A DNA stretch of 27,312 bases from positions 1-27,312 of the forward strand of contig CAKPXR010000017.1 in assembly GCA_934202215.1 (NCBI GenBank), written 5' to 3'. The translations under genes were made by a program, and so were the position numbers. Position 1 is the stretch's first letter. Each line of letters starts with the position of its first letter. Positions 8,880 to 19,095 of this stretch are shown in pieces. The DNA comes from an uncultured Veillonella sp. (lineage in GTDB: Bacteria > Bacillota > Negativicutes > Veillonellales > Veillonellaceae). The notes under the pieces were generated by a model. It was not told the origin of the DNA and searched no databases. It saw only the letters and a list, made by a program, of their open reading frames with translations.

Positions 8880-9814
8880 TGGCATTCGGATTCTTTGATA
8901 AAATTAAAGACGGCTTAGAGAAAACTCGTAAGTCCTTTGTAAAAAACGTAGAAAGTATCGTTATCGGTTATGCACAAATCGATGATGATTTCTTAGATGA
9001 TTTAGAAGCAGTTATGCTTACTAGTGACCTTGGTCCTAAAACGACAGAATATTTGATGAAAGAAATTCGTCGTGGTGTAACAGAAGGCGTTATCAATAAT
9101 ACTGGTGATGTAATGCCATTCATGGAAGACCGCATTACAGAAATGCTTGTTGATCAAGAGGATGAAATTACACTTCACCATCCAGAGGTTATCTTAGTAG
9201 TTGGTGTAAACGGAGTTGGCAAAACTACGACTATCGCTAAGTTAGCTAACTATTACACTAAAGAAGGTAAAAAGGTTATTATTGCTGCAGGTGATACATT
9301 CCGTGCCGCTGCAGCTGACCAATTATCTATCTGGGCTGATCGCGTAGGTGTGCCTATCGTTAAACATAAAGAAGGGGCTGATCCTGCTGCCGTTGTATAC
9401 GATGCAATGGAAGCGGCTAAAGCTCGTAATGCAGACCTCGTTATTGTAGATACTGCAGGTCGTCTACATACTAAAGTTAATCTTATGGAAGAGCTTAAAA
9501 AGATGGGCCGAGTAGCGAATAACCACGTAGAAGGGGCACCGCATCAAACATTGCTCGTTCTAGACGGTACTACAGGTCAAAATGCAGTAAGCCAAGCTAA
9601 ATTATTTGGTCAAGCAGTGCCAGTAAATGGTATTGTAGTAACTAAACTTGATGGTACTGCAAAAGGTGGCGTAGTTATCTCTATTAAAGAGGAACTAGGC
9701 GTACCAGTACGCTGGATTGGCGTTGGTGAAGGCATGGATGATTTGCGTCCATTTAATGCTAAAGAATTTGCTAATGCACTATTTAATAAAGGAATGATTC
9801 AAGGTGACAAATAA
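8879..9814 (+). CDS. ftsY: signal recognition particle receptor FtsY
   Basis: GTPase that docks the signal recognition particle (Ffh plus 4.5S RNA) with ribosomes at the membrane for co-translational insertion of membrane proteins. The 311-residue protein has only a short N-terminal part and lacks the long acidic A domain of E. coli FtsY, as is common in Gram-positive-type sequences. The G motifs are complete: GVNGVGKTT at about 108-116, DTFRAAA, DTAGRLH near 190 and [10 protein letters not shown] near 254. The start overlaps the smc stop (TAATG), with AAGGAGG at 8862-8868. The ylxM-ffh pair often found next in Firmicutes is replaced here by a small unknown gene. Confidence 0.97.
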   Translation: MAFGFFDKIKDGLEKTRKSFVKNVESIVIGYAQIDDDFLDDLEAVMLTSDLGPKTTEYLMKEIRRGVTEGVINNTGDVMPFMEDRITEMLVDQEDEITLHHPEVILVVGVNGVGKTTTIAKLANYYTKEGKKVIIAAGDTFRAAAADQLSIWADRVGVPIVKHKEGADPAAVVYDAMEAAKARNADLVIVDTAGRLHTKVNLMEELKKMGRVANNHVEGAPHQTLLVLDGTTGQNAVSQAKLFGQAVPVNGIVVTKLDGTAKGGVVISIKEELGVPVRWIGVGEGMDDLRPFNAKEFANALFNKGMIQGDK

Positions 9815-10187
9815 ATATAACCGGGAATTCTTACTTGAATATGTAGAATCTGAAAATAAAAAAAATGAATGTAATGTAAGTCTAGAAAATATGGAAAAGA
9901 TTGTTAGCTTAATCGAGTATTTTGGCATTGAATTATATCGTCCTATTACAAGATTGCTACTTTCAAACTGGGAAGAGATTACAGATCGTATTAATAACTA
10001 TACTGAATCAGATTGGATGATGGCTGATGAAATCCAAAAGACTACGCCTACATTGGATCGCTTCTCCATTGCTATGCTCATCGAAGTATTAGAAGGTGAA
10101 GATACGTTGAACCAAGCAGAAAATGCAGGTCGTCGTTTATCAGAGGAAGAGCTTAAAGCTATCCGTAAACATCAGGATGAACAGTAA
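9804..10187 (+). CDS. unrecognised 127-residue acidic protein between ftsY and uvrB
   Basis: I do not recognise this protein. It starts at GTG 9804, inside the last codons of ftsY, with AAAGGAA at 9788-9794 as ribosome binding site, and its TAA overlaps the uvrB ATG. This tight packing and its clean frame support a real gene co-expressed with its neighbours. The sequence is acidic, mostly helical in appearance, with no signal peptide, no membrane segment and a single Cys. It ends in a charged helix ([12 protein letters not shown]). Position alone recalls YlxM, but I see no helix-turn-helix resemblance to that family. Confidence 0.8.
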   Translation: MTNKYNREFLLEYVESENKKNECNVSLENMEKIVSLIEYFGIELYRPITRLLLSNWEEITDRINNYTESDWMMADEIQKTTPTLDRFSIAMLIEVLEGEDTLNQAENAGRRLSEEELKAIRKHQDEQ

Positions 10188-12367
10188 TGAAACATAATAC
10201 ATATAATTACGAAGGGGGCCAACCATTTAAAGTGGAGGCGCCCTTTACACCTACTGGGGATCAACCAACTGCCATACAATCTCTAACAGAAGGTATTGAC
10301 CGCGGTGAATGGGCTCAGGTCTTGCTCGGTGCCACTGGTACAGGTAAGACATTTACGATGGCAAAGGTTATCGAGGCCGTACAGAAACCGACCTTGATTA
10401 TTGCACACAATAAAACATTGGCTGCTCAATTATGTAGCGAGTTTAAAAGTTTCTTCCCTAATAACGCGGTAGAATACTTTGTGTCTTATTACGATTTCTA
10501 TCAACCAGAAGCGTATATTCCTTCAAGTGATACGTATATCGAGAAGGATGCATCTATTAATGATGAAATCGATAAATTACGACATAGTGCCACTATGAGT
10601 CTCTTTGAGCGCCGCGATGTAATCATCGTTGCTTCTGTTAGTTGTATTTATGGCTTAGGTGACCCTGAGGATTACTCTGAACTCGTATTGTCCTTGCGCT
10701 TAGGTCAGACGAAATCTCGCGATGAAATTCTATCTAAACTCGTAGATATTCAATATACGAGAAATGATATGAACTTTATCCGCGGTACCTTCCGTGTACA
10801 AGGGGATACTATCGAGATTTTCCCTGCCGCTTATAGTGAAAGAGCCATTCGGGTAGAACTCTTCGGCGATGAAATCGATCGCCTTGTAGAGGTCGATGCC
10901 TTAACGGGAGAAGTGATTGCGGAACGTAAGCACGTTGCGGTATATCCAGCATCTCACTATGTAACAACGAAAGATAAGATGCGTATTGCGGTAGAGCGTA
11001 TTGAAGCCGAATTAGATGAACAGTTGGCTAAATTAAAAGCAGCTGACCGTTTACTTGAGGCACAACGTCTTGAACAACGTACACGTTACGATATAGAAAT
11101 GATGCAAGAAATGGGCTATTGCTCAGGCATCGAAAACTATTCTCGCCACATGTCTGAACGTAAGGCTGGGGAAGCTCCATATACATTGATAGACTATTTC
11201 CCAGATGATTTCCTCATCATGGTAGATGAGTCTCATGTAACGATTCCGCAAATTCGAGCTATGTATAATGGTGACCGCGCTCGTAAGGAATCCCTTATCG
11301 AATATGGGTTCCGTTTACCATCTGCACTCGATAATAGACCGCTTAAATTTGATGAATTCGTAGAACGTATCAATCAAATCGTCTATGTATCAGCCACACC
11401 TGGTCCGTATGAAATGGAAGTGGAAACGAATATTGCAGAACAAATTATTCGTCCTACAGGATTATTAGATCCATCCATTGAAATTCGTCCTATTAAGGGA
11501 CAAATGGATGATTTACTCGGCGAAATTCATAAGCGGGCAGCTAAGAATGAACGCGTTCTCGTTACGACATTGACGAAGAAGATGGCAGAGGACTTAACCG
11601 AGTTCTTGAAGGAAATGGGCGTCCGCGTTCGTTATCTCCATTCTGATATCGTTACCATCGAGCGTGCTGAAATCATTCGTGACTTGCGGGCCGGTGTCTT
11701 TGATGTACTAGTTGGTATCAACTTGCTCCGTGAAGGCCTAGATATGCCAGAGGTTTCTCTAGTAGCTATATTAGATGCAGATAAGGAAGGTTTCTTGCGT
11801 TCCGATACGGCTATGATTCAAACTATCGGTCGCGCTGCTCGTAATGTGAATGGTCACGTTATTATGTACGCTGACCGCGTAACCGGTTCTATGCAACGAG
11901 CTATTGATGAAACCGATCGCCGTCGTGCTGTGCAAGAGGCCTATAATATTGAACATAATATTACGCCTAAGTCTGTTTCTAAAGATGTAAAAGAACTTAT
12001 TGAGTTGACGAAAATTGAAGAAGATATGGTCACCGATGGGAAGGACTTTTTACCGAAGAAGGGGAAAAAGAAATCCTCTACAACAGGTATGGACCATGGA
12101 CACGAGCCATATGCTCAAGAGGTTTCTACTCCTAAGGTGGCAGATATAACGCCAGAAGAGTTATTCAATAAAATTGAAGAACTTGATCGTCAAATGAAGG
12201 CCGCTGCAAAGCAGCTTGAATTTGAAAAGGCAGCTAAGCTTCGCGACCAATTAGGTGAACTACGTCAGCAATGGTCCGATATGCATAGTGCAGGAGATAG
12301 TAGGTTAAAGAAACCTGCTTCTTCAAAATCTAGAAAACGTTCTAGCTCAAAAGGTACATCTAAATAA
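10187..12367 (+). CDS. uvrB: UvrABC excinuclease subunit B
   Basis: Damage-verifying helicase-like subunit of nucleotide excision repair; UvrA loads it onto lesions and it then recruits UvrC. Visible parts are Walker A GATGTGKT at 48-55, the beta-hairpin region with [12 protein letters not shown] that probes DNA, the DESH Walker B variant, helicase motif [11 protein letters not shown], and a C-terminal UVR domain ([11 protein letters not shown]) that binds UvrC. At 726 residues it is longer than the usual 660-680. The extra length lies in a linker before the UVR domain and a basic Ser/Lys tail after it. It starts on the TAATG overlap with the preceding gene. Confidence 0.97.
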   Translation: MKHNTYNYEGGQPFKVEAPFTPTGDQPTAIQSLTEGIDRGEWAQVLLGATGTGKTFTMAKVIEAVQKPTLIIAHNKTLAAQLCSEFKSFFPNNAVEYFVSYYDFYQPEAYIPSSDTYIEKDASINDEIDKLRHSATMSLFERRDVIIVASVSCIYGLGDPEDYSELVLSLRLGQTKSRDEILSKLVDIQYTRNDMNFIRGTFRVQGDTIEIFPAAYSERAIRVELFGDEIDRLVEVDALTGEVIAERKHVAVYPASHYVTTKDKMRIAVERIEAELDEQLAKLKAADRLLEAQRLEQRTRYDIEMMQEMGYCSGIENYSRHMSERKAGEAPYTLIDYFPDDFLIMVDESHVTIPQIRAMYNGDRARKESLIEYGFRLPSALDNRPLKFDEFVERINQIVYVSATPGPYEMEVETNIAEQIIRPTGLLDPSIEIRPIKGQMDDLLGEIHKRAAKNERVLVTTLTKKMAEDLTEFLKEMGVRVRYLHSDIVTIERAEIIRDLRAGVFDVLVGINLLREGLDMPEVSLVAILDADKEGFLRSDTAMIQTIGRAARNVNGHVIMYADRVTGSMQRAIDETDRRRAVQEAYNIEHNITPKSVSKDVKELIELTKIEEDMVTDGKDFLPKKGKKKSSTTGMDHGHEPYAQEVSTPKVADITPEELFNKIEELDRQMKAAAKQLEFEKAAKLRDQLGELRQQWSDMHSAGDSRLKKPASSKSRKRSSSKGTSK

Positions 12368-12443
12368 TATACAAAATAGACATCATACATTGTTATTCAC
12401 TATATTTGATATTGTGTTGGAAAATGTATGTAGCTAGAATGAC

Positions 12444-12473
12444 CTAAACAGATCTAAATAGATTCAAACAGAT
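12444..12473. repeat. three tandem 10-base repeats upstream of uvrA
   Basis: CTAAACAGAT, CTAAATAGAT and TCAAACAGAT lie head to tail (12444-12453, 12454-12463, 12464-12473), differing at one to three positions. The 10-base period is close to one helical turn, so equivalent bases face the same side of the DNA. They lie about 35 bases upstream of a candidate uvrA -10, which suggests a protein-binding array. The spacer between uvrB and uvrA is 223 bases. Confidence 0.55.
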
Positions 12474-12507
12474 TGTAAGAAAATACATAGATTATATAGA
12501 CTATATG

Positions 12508-12516
12508 TGCGATAAT
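12508..12516 (+). promoter_or_regulatory. candidate extended -10 promoter for uvrA
   Basis: TGC followed by GATAAT (12511-12516) matches an extended -10 element. No good -35 is present. Transcription would begin near 12523, about 68 bases before uvrA, and would include the hairpin at 12548-12573. Confidence 0.35.
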
Positions 12517-12547
12517 ATACATATATTATTTCATGTTAGTAAAAATT

Positions 12548-12573
12548 GAGATGATGCCGATTGGTATCATCTC
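12548..12573 (+). terminator. hairpin directly upstream of the uvrA ribosome binding site
   Basis: GAGATGATGCC (12548-12558) pairs with GGTATCATCTC (12563-12573) over 11 positions with one G-U, around a GATT loop, then TTT. It may terminate uvrB transcripts. It also ends only 7 bases before the weak uvrA ribosome binding site AGGGAA (12581-12586), so a role in uvrA leader control is equally possible. Confidence 0.6.
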
Positions 12574-12590
12574 TTTAAATAGGGAACATA

Positions 12591-15443
12591 ATGAAAGATC
12601 AATTGATAGTAAAAGGTGCGCGTCAGCATAACCTTAAAAATATAGATATAGCCTTACCACGAGATCAGTTTATCGTTTTGACTGGTCTCAGTGGTTCTGG
12701 TAAATCGTCCTTAGCGTTTGATACGATTTACGCAGAAGGGCAACGACGCTATGTAGAGTCCTTGTCTGCGTATGCTCGTCAATTCTTAGGACAAATGGAT
12801 AAACCTGATGTAGATTATATTGAAGGCTTATCTCCAGCGATTTCTATCGACCAAAAGACGACAAGCCGCAATCCTCGTTCTACAGTTGGTACTGTAACGG
12901 AGATTTATGATTACTTGCGTCTATTATTTGCTCGTGTAGGTCACGCCCACTGTCCACAATGTGGTAAGCCTATTACACAACAAACAATACAACAAATGAC
13001 AGATGATGTAATGAGCTTCCCAGAAGGTACTAAGATTTTAGTATTGGCGCCTATGATTCAAGGAAAAAAAGGGGAACATAAATCCGTCTTTGAACAACTT
13101 CGTAAAGAAGGCTTTGTTCGTGCCCGCGTAGATGGCGTTGTACGTACATTAGATGAAGATATTACATTAGAAAAAAATAAAAAACACTCCATCGATATCG
13201 TAGTAGACCGACTCGTTGTAAAAGAAGGCATCGAATCCCGCTTGGCAGACTCTATGGAGACCGCATCAAAATGGGCAGAAGGCATCGTAGTGATTCAAGA
13301 GGTAGACGGCCCTGAACACATGTATAGTCAACACTTTGCATGTCCAGATTGTCATATTTCCTTACCAAAAATTGAACCGCGCATGTTTTCCTTTAACAGC
13401 CCATTTGGTGCTTGCCCAGCATGTTTAGGTATTGGATCCACTATGGAAGTAGACGAAGAACGCGTTATTCCAGATGGCTCTATTAGCTTTGCCGATGGTT
13501 GTGTGCAAGCATTGAGCTCTAATCCTAATGCATGGTTTATGCGTCAAGTAGAAGGCTTACTAAAAGCTAATGGCTATTCTTTAGATTCTACCTATGATGA
13601 ATTGCCAAAAGCATTACAGAAGAAGGTTATGTATGGTACGACGGATAAGGTAGCTTTCACCTATGAAAATATGAGAGGTGAAGTAAAGGAATTCTTTACG
13701 GAGTACGAAGGTATTTTGCCGATGGTAAAACGCCGTCATAGTGAAGCATCTACCGATTCTATGCGTGAAGAGTTTGAAAAATTTATGTCCATTAAGCCGT
13801 GTACTACATGTCATGGTGCTCGTCTTAAACCTGAAGTGTTAGCTATAACCGTAGGGGATAAGAATATCAATGAAGTGACGCAATTGACCATTAAAGAAGC
13901 ACTGGACTTCTTTGGTAATTTACAGCTAACAGAGCGGGAACAAGTGATTGGTGCTCAAATTCTTAAGGAAATCAATGCTCGCCTTGGGTTCCTCAATAAT
14001 GTAGGCCTCGATTACCTTACCATGAACCGTAGTGCAGGGACCCTTTCCGGTGGTGAAGCACAGCGTATTCGCTTGGCCACACAAATTGGCTCTGGCCTTG
14101 TTGGTGTGTTGTATATTTTAGATGAACCTTCCATCGGTTTACACCAACGAGATAACGATCGTCTCATCGATACCTTGAAAGGTTTACGTGACTTAGGCAA
14201 TACATTGCTCGTTGTAGAACACGACGAAGATACGATGCGGGCTGCGGACTATCTCGTAGACATCGGTCCAGGTGCAGGTGAACATGGCGGTCAAATTATT
14301 GCAGCTGGTACTGTAGACGAAGTGATGAAGGTAGAAAACTCCATTACTGGTCAGTACTTGAGTGGTCGTAAGTTTATAGCGCTCCCTGAAGAGCGACGTA
14401 AGCCAGGTAAAAACTGCATCGAAATTCGCGGTGCGAAGGAAAATAATTTACAAAATGTAAATGTAAAATTCCCTATCGGCCTATTTAATGTGGTTACCGG
14501 TGTCAGCGGTTCTGGTAAGTCTACCTTAATCAATGAAATTCTTTATAAAGGTTTAGCTAATCAATTGTATCGCTCTAACCATAAAGTAGGGGTCCATAAA
14601 GAAATCCGTGGCTTAGAATATATCGATAAAATCATCAATATCGATCAAAGCCCTATCGGTCGTACACCTCGCTCTAATCCAGCCACATATACAGGTGTAT
14701 TCGATGCTATACGCGAGCTATATAGCCAAACACCAGAGGCTAAGATGCGAGGCTATAAACAAGGTCGCTTTAGTTTTAATGTAAAAGGTGGTCGCTGTGA
14801 AGCTTGTCGTGGCGATGGCATTATTAAGATTGAAATGCACTTCTTACCAGATGTATACGTACCTTGCGAAGTATGTAAAGGTGCTCGCTATAATCGCGAA
14901 ACCTTAGAGGTCAAATACAAGGGCAAATCTATTGCCGATGTATTAGATATGACCGTAGATGATGCAGTAGAATTCTTTAGTGCTATCCCTAAAATTCACC
15001 GTAAGATGGTTACCTTACAAGAGGTAGGTCTTGGTTATATCCGTTTAGGTCAAGCTGCCACAACATTATCTGGTGGTGAGGCTCAACGCGTTAAATTAGC
15101 TACTGAATTGGCTCGTCGTAGTACAGGCAAAACCCTTTACATTCTTGATGAACCTACTACAGGCCTACATGCTGAAGATATTCGCAAGCTCTTAGATGTA
15201 CTACAAAAGCTTGTCGATGGTGGCGATACAGTGGTCGTTATTGAACATAATCTAGATGTTATTAAGATGGCGGATCATATCATCGATTTAGGCCCAGAAG
15301 GTGGTAATCGCGGTGGTACCATTGTAGCAACAGGTACACCTGAGCAAATTGCTAAGGTAAAAGAAAGTTATACCGGTAAATTCTTAGGCCCTGTATTAGA
15401 ACAGACTAAGAAGTTTATGACAGCAGCTAAAAATAAGAAATAA
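12591..15443 (+). CDS. uvrA: UvrABC excinuclease subunit A
   Basis: DNA-damage sensor ATPase that forms a dimer, finds distorted DNA and loads UvrB. The 950-residue protein has two ABC modules. The first has Walker [10 protein letters not shown] at 32-40 and the later signature LSGGEAQR with [12 protein letters not shown]. The second has GVSGSGKST, a second LSGGEAQR and LDEPTTGLH. Zinc-finger cysteines appear as CPDC with CPAC in the first half and CEAC with CEVC in the second, and there is an additional CPQC near the N-terminus. The start ATG 12591 has only a weak AGGGAA site, and a hairpin lies just upstream. Confidence 0.97.
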   Translation: MKDQLIVKGARQHNLKNIDIALPRDQFIVLTGLSGSGKSSLAFDTIYAEGQRRYVESLSAYARQFLGQMDKPDVDYIEGLSPAISIDQKTTSRNPRSTVGTVTEIYDYLRLLFARVGHAHCPQCGKPITQQTIQQMTDDVMSFPEGTKILVLAPMIQGKKGEHKSVFEQLRKEGFVRARVDGVVRTLDEDITLEKNKKHSIDIVVDRLVVKEGIESRLADSMETASKWAEGIVVIQEVDGPEHMYSQHFACPDCHISLPKIEPRMFSFNSPFGACPACLGIGSTMEVDEERVIPDGSISFADGCVQALSSNPNAWFMRQVEGLLKANGYSLDSTYDELPKALQKKVMYGTTDKVAFTYENMRGEVKEFFTEYEGILPMVKRRHSEASTDSMREEFEKFMSIKPCTTCHGARLKPEVLAITVGDKNINEVTQLTIKEALDFFGNLQLTEREQVIGAQILKEINARLGFLNNVGLDYLTMNRSAGTLSGGEAQRIRLATQIGSGLVGVLYILDEPSIGLHQRDNDRLIDTLKGLRDLGNTLLVVEHDEDTMRAADYLVDIGPGAGEHGGQIIAAGTVDEVMKVENSITGQYLSGRKFIALPEERRKPGKNCIEIRGAKENNLQNVNVKFPIGLFNVVTGVSGSGKSTLINEILYKGLANQLYRSNHKVGVHKEIRGLEYIDKIINIDQSPIGRTPRSNPATYTGVFDAIRELYSQTPEAKMRGYKQGRFSFNVKGGRCEACRGDGIIKIEMHFLPDVYVPCEVCKGARYNRETLEVKYKGKSIADVLDMTVDDAVEFFSAIPKIHRKMVTLQEVGLGYIRLGQAATTLSGGEAQRVKLATELARRSTGKTLYILDEPTTGLHAEDIRKLLDVLQKLVDGGDTVVVIEHNLDVIKMADHIIDLGPEGGNRGGTIVATGTPEQIAKVKESYTGKFLGPVLEQTKKFMTAAKNKK

Positions 15444-15484
15444 AATAGAGTATTAAATTTAGTTTCTATAAAAAATCACACCGG

Positions 15485-15547
15485 AAATAGAATACATTTT
15501 CTAAGCATGTACCATGAACATATCTTAGCGAAGAATGTATTCTATTT
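15485..15547. repeat. long imperfect hairpin between uvrA and uvrC
   Basis: AAATAGAATACATT (15485-15498) and AATGTATTCTATTT (15534-15547) are perfect 14-base inverted copies. Inside them CTAAG (15501-15505) pairs with CTTAG (15524-15528), and ATGT with ACAT closes a 7-base loop. The right arm runs into TTTTCTTG. It could act as a terminator for uvrA or as a structured leader for uvrC, whose ribosome binding site begins 18 bases later. Confidence 0.65.
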
Positions 15548-15576
15548 TCTTGAAATCTATAAAGAAAGGAGGATAT

Positions 15577-17403
15577 ATGCCATCTGAAGAATTACTAGAG
15601 AAGGTTAGTCATTTACCGACTACACCGGGTGTGTATTTATGGCGCGATCAGTACAACCGCATCATCTATGTAGGTAAGGCTATTAACTTACGTAATCGCG
15701 TGCGTTCTTATGTGCGTAATGATGCCAACCGAGCACCTAAGGTTACGGCTATGATGAAGCGTGCCGTCGATGTGGAAATCATCCAAACCAAGACAGAGAT
15801 GGAAGCTCTCATATTAGAGAATACGCTTATCAAGGAGCACGAGCCTAAATACAATATTCGGCTCCGCGATGATAAGACTTATCCGTATGTGAAAATCTCC
15901 GTGCAAGAAGATTATCCACGCGTATATATGACACGTCGCCTTGAACGGGATGGTGCTAAATATTTTGGTCCTTTCACAGATGTTACATCGGTCCATGTAG
16001 TATTGAAATTGATACGCCAGTACTACCCACTGCGCACATGTAAGTCTATGAAGGTAGAGCGCCCATGTTTGCAATATCATATGCATTATTGTGAGGCTCC
16101 GTGCTTCAATAAGATATCAGTACGGGATTATCGGAAATACATTGATGAAATCATAGAGCTCTTTGAAGGTAAGCCTATACCATTACTTAAAGAATTAAAA
16201 GAGAAGATGGAAGTAGCTGCAGAAGACTTACGCTTTGAAGATGCAGCACGCTATAGAGATCAGCTGTCTAGTATTGAGAAAATCCAAGAAAAGCAACGGA
16301 TGGTTACACAACGAGGCGACTTAGATGTATTAGGGATTGCTGTTGATACATCTATGGCCTGTGTACAATTATTGTTCATCCGTGGTGGACGACTATTAGG
16401 TCGTGAGAATTACTTTGTTCAACACGATGGAGATAGTCCAGAAACGATCATGACGGACTTTATCAAGCAATACTATGGGGATACGAACTTCATTCCGAAG
16501 GAATTATTATTACCGATGGATAGTTCTGATAGAGACTTATTGAGTGAATGGTTTACACAGCTCAAAGGTCAGAATGTAGAGGTATCTGTGCCTCAACGTG
16601 GCTATAAGATGGACATGATCAAGATGGCCCACGAGAATGCAGAAACCTTCCTTGAAGAACGACGTCGTCAATGGCAGTACCAAATCGATAAGACTGGTGG
16701 GGCTGTTAAGAAATTAGCGGAAGTCTTAGATTTGCCACGATTACCAGAACGTATGGAATGTTTCGATATTTCCCATACGCAAGGATCTGAAACTGTTGCG
16801 TCTATGGTTGTCTTTGAAGGTGGTAAGCCGGCGAAGAAGGAATATCGTCGCTTTAAACTGAAGACTACACAAGGTAAGCCGGATGACTTCAAATCCATGG
16901 CGGAAATCATGGAACGACGCTACGGTAAGGAAACAGATTGGCCTATGCCTGACCTTATTATCATCGACGGTGGTAAAGGGCAGCTCAACGCAGCATTGCC
17001 GTTAATACGCGCCGTAGGTGTTACTGATGTGCCTGTTATCTCCTTGGCTAAACGCATTGAAGAGGTCTTTGTAGAAGGACAATCTGAAAGTATCATTTTG
17101 AGCCATCACACACCAGAACTTCAATTGCTGCAACAAATACGTGATGAAGCCCATCGATTTGCTATTACATATCATCGCAAATTGCGAGGTAAACGTAACT
17201 TAGAGTCTATTTTAGATCATATCGAAGGGATTGGCCCTAAACGCCGTAAAGCTCTATGGGCGCATTTTAATAGTTTAGAGGCTATGAAAGAGGCATCTAT
17301 TGATGAACTTTCAAAGGTAGACTCTATGAACTATAAAACGGCAGAAGCATTATATAATTTCTTCCGTATGTCCAAAGTAGAAAAACAAGATATATTGAAA
17401 TAA
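15577..17403 (+). CDS. uvrC: UvrABC excinuclease subunit C
   Basis: Nuclease that makes both incisions around a UvrB-bound lesion. From ATG 15577 it has 608 residues, the normal length. The N-terminal GIY-YIG domain shows PGVYLW and IIYVGKA. A UVR domain with LRFEDAARYRDQL near 200-235 contacts UvrB. The RNase H-like nuclease half begins at CFDISHTQG and includes LIIIDGGKGQ. Paired helix-hairpin-helix motifs close the protein (IEGIGPKRRKALW). I chose 15577 because AAAGGAGG lies at 15565-15572; an in-frame ATG at 15535 would add 14 residues encoded partly by the hairpin arm. Confidence 0.96.
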   Translation: MPSEELLEKVSHLPTTPGVYLWRDQYNRIIYVGKAINLRNRVRSYVRNDANRAPKVTAMMKRAVDVEIIQTKTEMEALILENTLIKEHEPKYNIRLRDDKTYPYVKISVQEDYPRVYMTRRLERDGAKYFGPFTDVTSVHVVLKLIRQYYPLRTCKSMKVERPCLQYHMHYCEAPCFNKISVRDYRKYIDEIIELFEGKPIPLLKELKEKMEVAAEDLRFEDAARYRDQLSSIEKIQEKQRMVTQRGDLDVLGIAVDTSMACVQLLFIRGGRLLGRENYFVQHDGDSPETIMTDFIKQYYGDTNFIPKELLLPMDSSDRDLLSEWFTQLKGQNVEVSVPQRGYKMDMIKMAHENAETFLEERRRQWQYQIDKTGGAVKKLAEVLDLPRLPERMECFDISHTQGSETVASMVVFEGGKPAKKEYRRFKLKTTQGKPDDFKSMAEIMERRYGKETDWPMPDLIIIDGGKGQLNAALPLIRAVGVTDVPVISLAKRIEEVFVEGQSESIILSHHTPELQLLQQIRDEAHRFAITYHRKLRGKRNLESILDHIEGIGPKRRKALWAHFNSLEAMKEASIDELSKVDSMNYKTAEALYNFFRMSKVEKQDILK

Positions 17404-17433
17404 AAAAGAGCATCTTACATAAGATGCTCTTTT
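17404..17433. terminator. bidirectional terminator between uvrC and the MATE gene
   Basis: AAAAGAGCATCTT (17404-17416) pairs perfectly with AAGATGCTCTTTT (17421-17433) around an ACAT loop. With A-rich and T-rich flanks it can serve both strands. It follows the uvrC stop at once and lies 17 bases past the end of the convergent MATE gene. Confidence 0.9.
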
Positions 17434-17450
17434 AGTGTATTAACTGTTAT

Positions 17451-18794
17451 TTAGTTTTGTTGACGTTGAATGTACCATGTACGCCAGGTAAATAATATAC
17501 CTGCCACTAGTACGCTGGATAGTAAGCCAATCCATACGCCAAATGGTCCATAATTAGGATTCTTAGCAAGAATATAGGCGGTAGGGAAGCATACACCCCA
17601 ATAGGATACGAGAGATATGTAAAGAACTACTTTTACATCTTTATAAGCCCTCAATATACCTTGCAACGGTGTTCCTATGGCATCGATGGCAGCGAAAAAT
17701 ACACCATACCCAAGGAAGCTATAGATGAGTTTATATACTTCGTTGTCATTTGTAAAGAGATCAGCAATAGTATCCATGTTGGTGAATGTGAATGTACAAA
17801 TCATAATAGCCAACACAATGGCTAAGATACGAGAGATATAGGAGTATTGGATAGCCTCTTGTTTACGACCTGCACCGAGTTCATAAGCAACTGCAATAGT
17901 GGAAGCCATAGCAATACTGAGCGGTAAACAGTAGAATACGTTGGTAAAGGAAATAACTGACTGATGAGCCGCTACGATGGCTGATCCAAAGTGGACCATC
18001 AATAGGCCAGCAATACTAAATATACTCGCTTCAAAGAAGATGGAGAAACCAATAGGAATACCTACATGTAACTGTTCGCAAATATAGTGGAAACTTGGTT
18101 TGTATAAGTTTTTAAAAATCCGATATCCCTTTAGTTTCGGATGTAATAGCAATACTAAACTAAAGAGAATAAAGTTAGTCCAACAAGCACCGGCTATACC
18201 ATAACCAGCACCGACACCACCGATCTCTGGAAATCCGAAATGCCCAAAGATAAGCGAGTAGTTCAAGAATACGTTCACAATAAAGCTTGTAAATACGATG
18301 GCCATAGAATAATGTGTTAATCCATGACTGTCGACTGTATTGCGTAAGGTATTGACCCAAAGAAGAGGGAATAAACCTATAGCAAAAGCTTTCAGATAAC
18401 TAATACATACCTCCGCTGCTACAGCTTCAAGATTGAGGGCAGTCAGTAGTGGTCGTAAGCCAAAGAGGCCAATCATTAAAATAATAAATGCTAAGCCCGT
18501 ACCTATATATAGGCCTTGGTAGAATATCGTTGCAATATTATCAGTTTTCTTAGCCCCTAATAACTGAGAAATAATCGGTGTAATACCTAATAATGTTCCC
18601 TGTGCAAAGATATAGAAGAGGAGCCATAAATTATACCCCGTAGCAACCCCTGCTAAATCTATCGTACTATATTGTCCCGTTAAAAAGATGGCTATAAATG
18701 TACCACCGATAAGGGAAAATTGCGTTATGCACATAGGAGTAAATAGTTTAATGAACAACCATAACTTTTGTAATATAGAATATGTTTGATACAT
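17451..18794 (-). CDS. MATE family multidrug/sodium efflux transporter
   Basis: Inner-membrane antiporter of the MATE family, which exports cationic drugs or metabolites in exchange for Na+ or H+. From the chosen start it has 447 residues and about 12 hydrophobic segments arranged as two six-helix halves. Characteristic MATE stretches are present near the N-terminus (LFTPMCITQFS, then LAGVATG) and in the second half (VAAHQSV, AYELGAG). The ATG at 18794 on the minus strand has AAGGGAGGT just upstream (18799-18807). The same frame is open 51 codons further upstream, but that extension is not membrane-protein-like and a candidate promoter falls within it. The substrate is unknown. Confidence 0.9.
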   Translation of the reverse strand: MYQTYSILQKLWLFIKLFTPMCITQFSLIGGTFIAIFLTGQYSTIDLAGVATGYNLWLLFYIFAQGTLLGITPIISQLLGAKKTDNIATIFYQGLYIGTGLAFIILMIGLFGLRPLLTALNLEAVAAEVCISYLKAFAIGLFPLLWVNTLRNTVDSHGLTHYSMAIVFTSFIVNVFLNYSLIFGHFGFPEIGGVGAGYGIAGACWTNFILFSLVLLLHPKLKGYRIFKNLYKPSFHYICEQLHVGIPIGFSIFFEASIFSIAGLLMVHFGSAIVAAHQSVISFTNVFYCLPLSIAMASTIAVAYELGAGRKQEAIQYSYISRILAIVLAIMICTFTFTNMDTIADLFTNDNEVYKLIYSFLGYGVFFAAIDAIGTPLQGILRAYKDVKVVLYISLVSYWGVCFPTAYILAKNPNYGPFGVWIGLLSSVLVAGILFTWRTWYIQRQQN

Positions 18795-18818
18795 ACTTAC
18801 CTCCCTTAGTAATGATAT

Positions 18819-18824
18819 ATTATA
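18819..18824 (-). promoter_or_regulatory. candidate -10 for the MATE gene
   Basis: On the minus strand this reads TATAAT, 24 bases before the chosen ATG. The best upstream hexamer, TAGACT (18839-18844), has only a 14-base spacer, so the -35 is weak. The location favours the shorter MATE start. Confidence 0.35.
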
Positions 18825-19031
18825 CGATACCATAAAGCAGTCTAATTTAATAGATAAATTCCTTAGGAATTGGGAATTAAATATAGAGTGAAATATAGAA
18901 CTATATATATTATCTACTACTCTATAATTGAGAAGTTTTTGAGTCATAGAGATTTTATTTGTAACGTTATGTTTTTCTCATTAATATGAATAGAGTATGC
19001 TAAAAATGAATATATATTTTACAAATTGAAT

Positions 19032-19061
19032 TTTACACCACTGAACTATATCGATTATAAT
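19032..19061 (+). promoter_or_regulatory. promoter for the first terC gene
   Basis: TTTACA (19032-19037) and TATAAT (19056-19061) are separated by 18 bases. Transcription would start near 19068, leaving a leader of about 28 bases. That is too short for a yybP-ykoY manganese riboswitch. The palindrome ACTATAGT lies at the predicted start of transcription. Confidence 0.6.
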
Positions 19062-19095
19062 GTATATACTATAGTTATATTCTAAGGAGGATACA

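Larger units (their letters stand above)
18795..19095. other. divergent spacer between the MATE and first terC genes
   Basis: The 301-base AT-rich spacer has no convincing gene of its own. It holds a MATE candidate -10 near 18819-18824, a terC promoter at 19032-19061, and a small palindrome AATTCC-TTA-GGAATT at 18857-18871. I see no long structured leader or riboswitch. Confidence 0.6.

Noticed and set aside
15535..15576. ATG start 14 codons upstream in uvrC
   Set aside because: It overlaps the right arm of the hairpin and has no clear ribosome binding site, while ATG 15577 has AAAGGAGG and gives the standard UvrC N-terminus.
18795..18947. 51-codon upstream extension of the MATE gene
   Set aside because: The residues are not typical of MATE proteins, the short start has an excellent ribosome binding site, and a candidate -10 lies within the extension.
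18960..19095. Manganese riboswitch upstream of terC
   Set aside because: The predicted leader is about 28 bases and I see none of the conserved yybP-ykoY elements.
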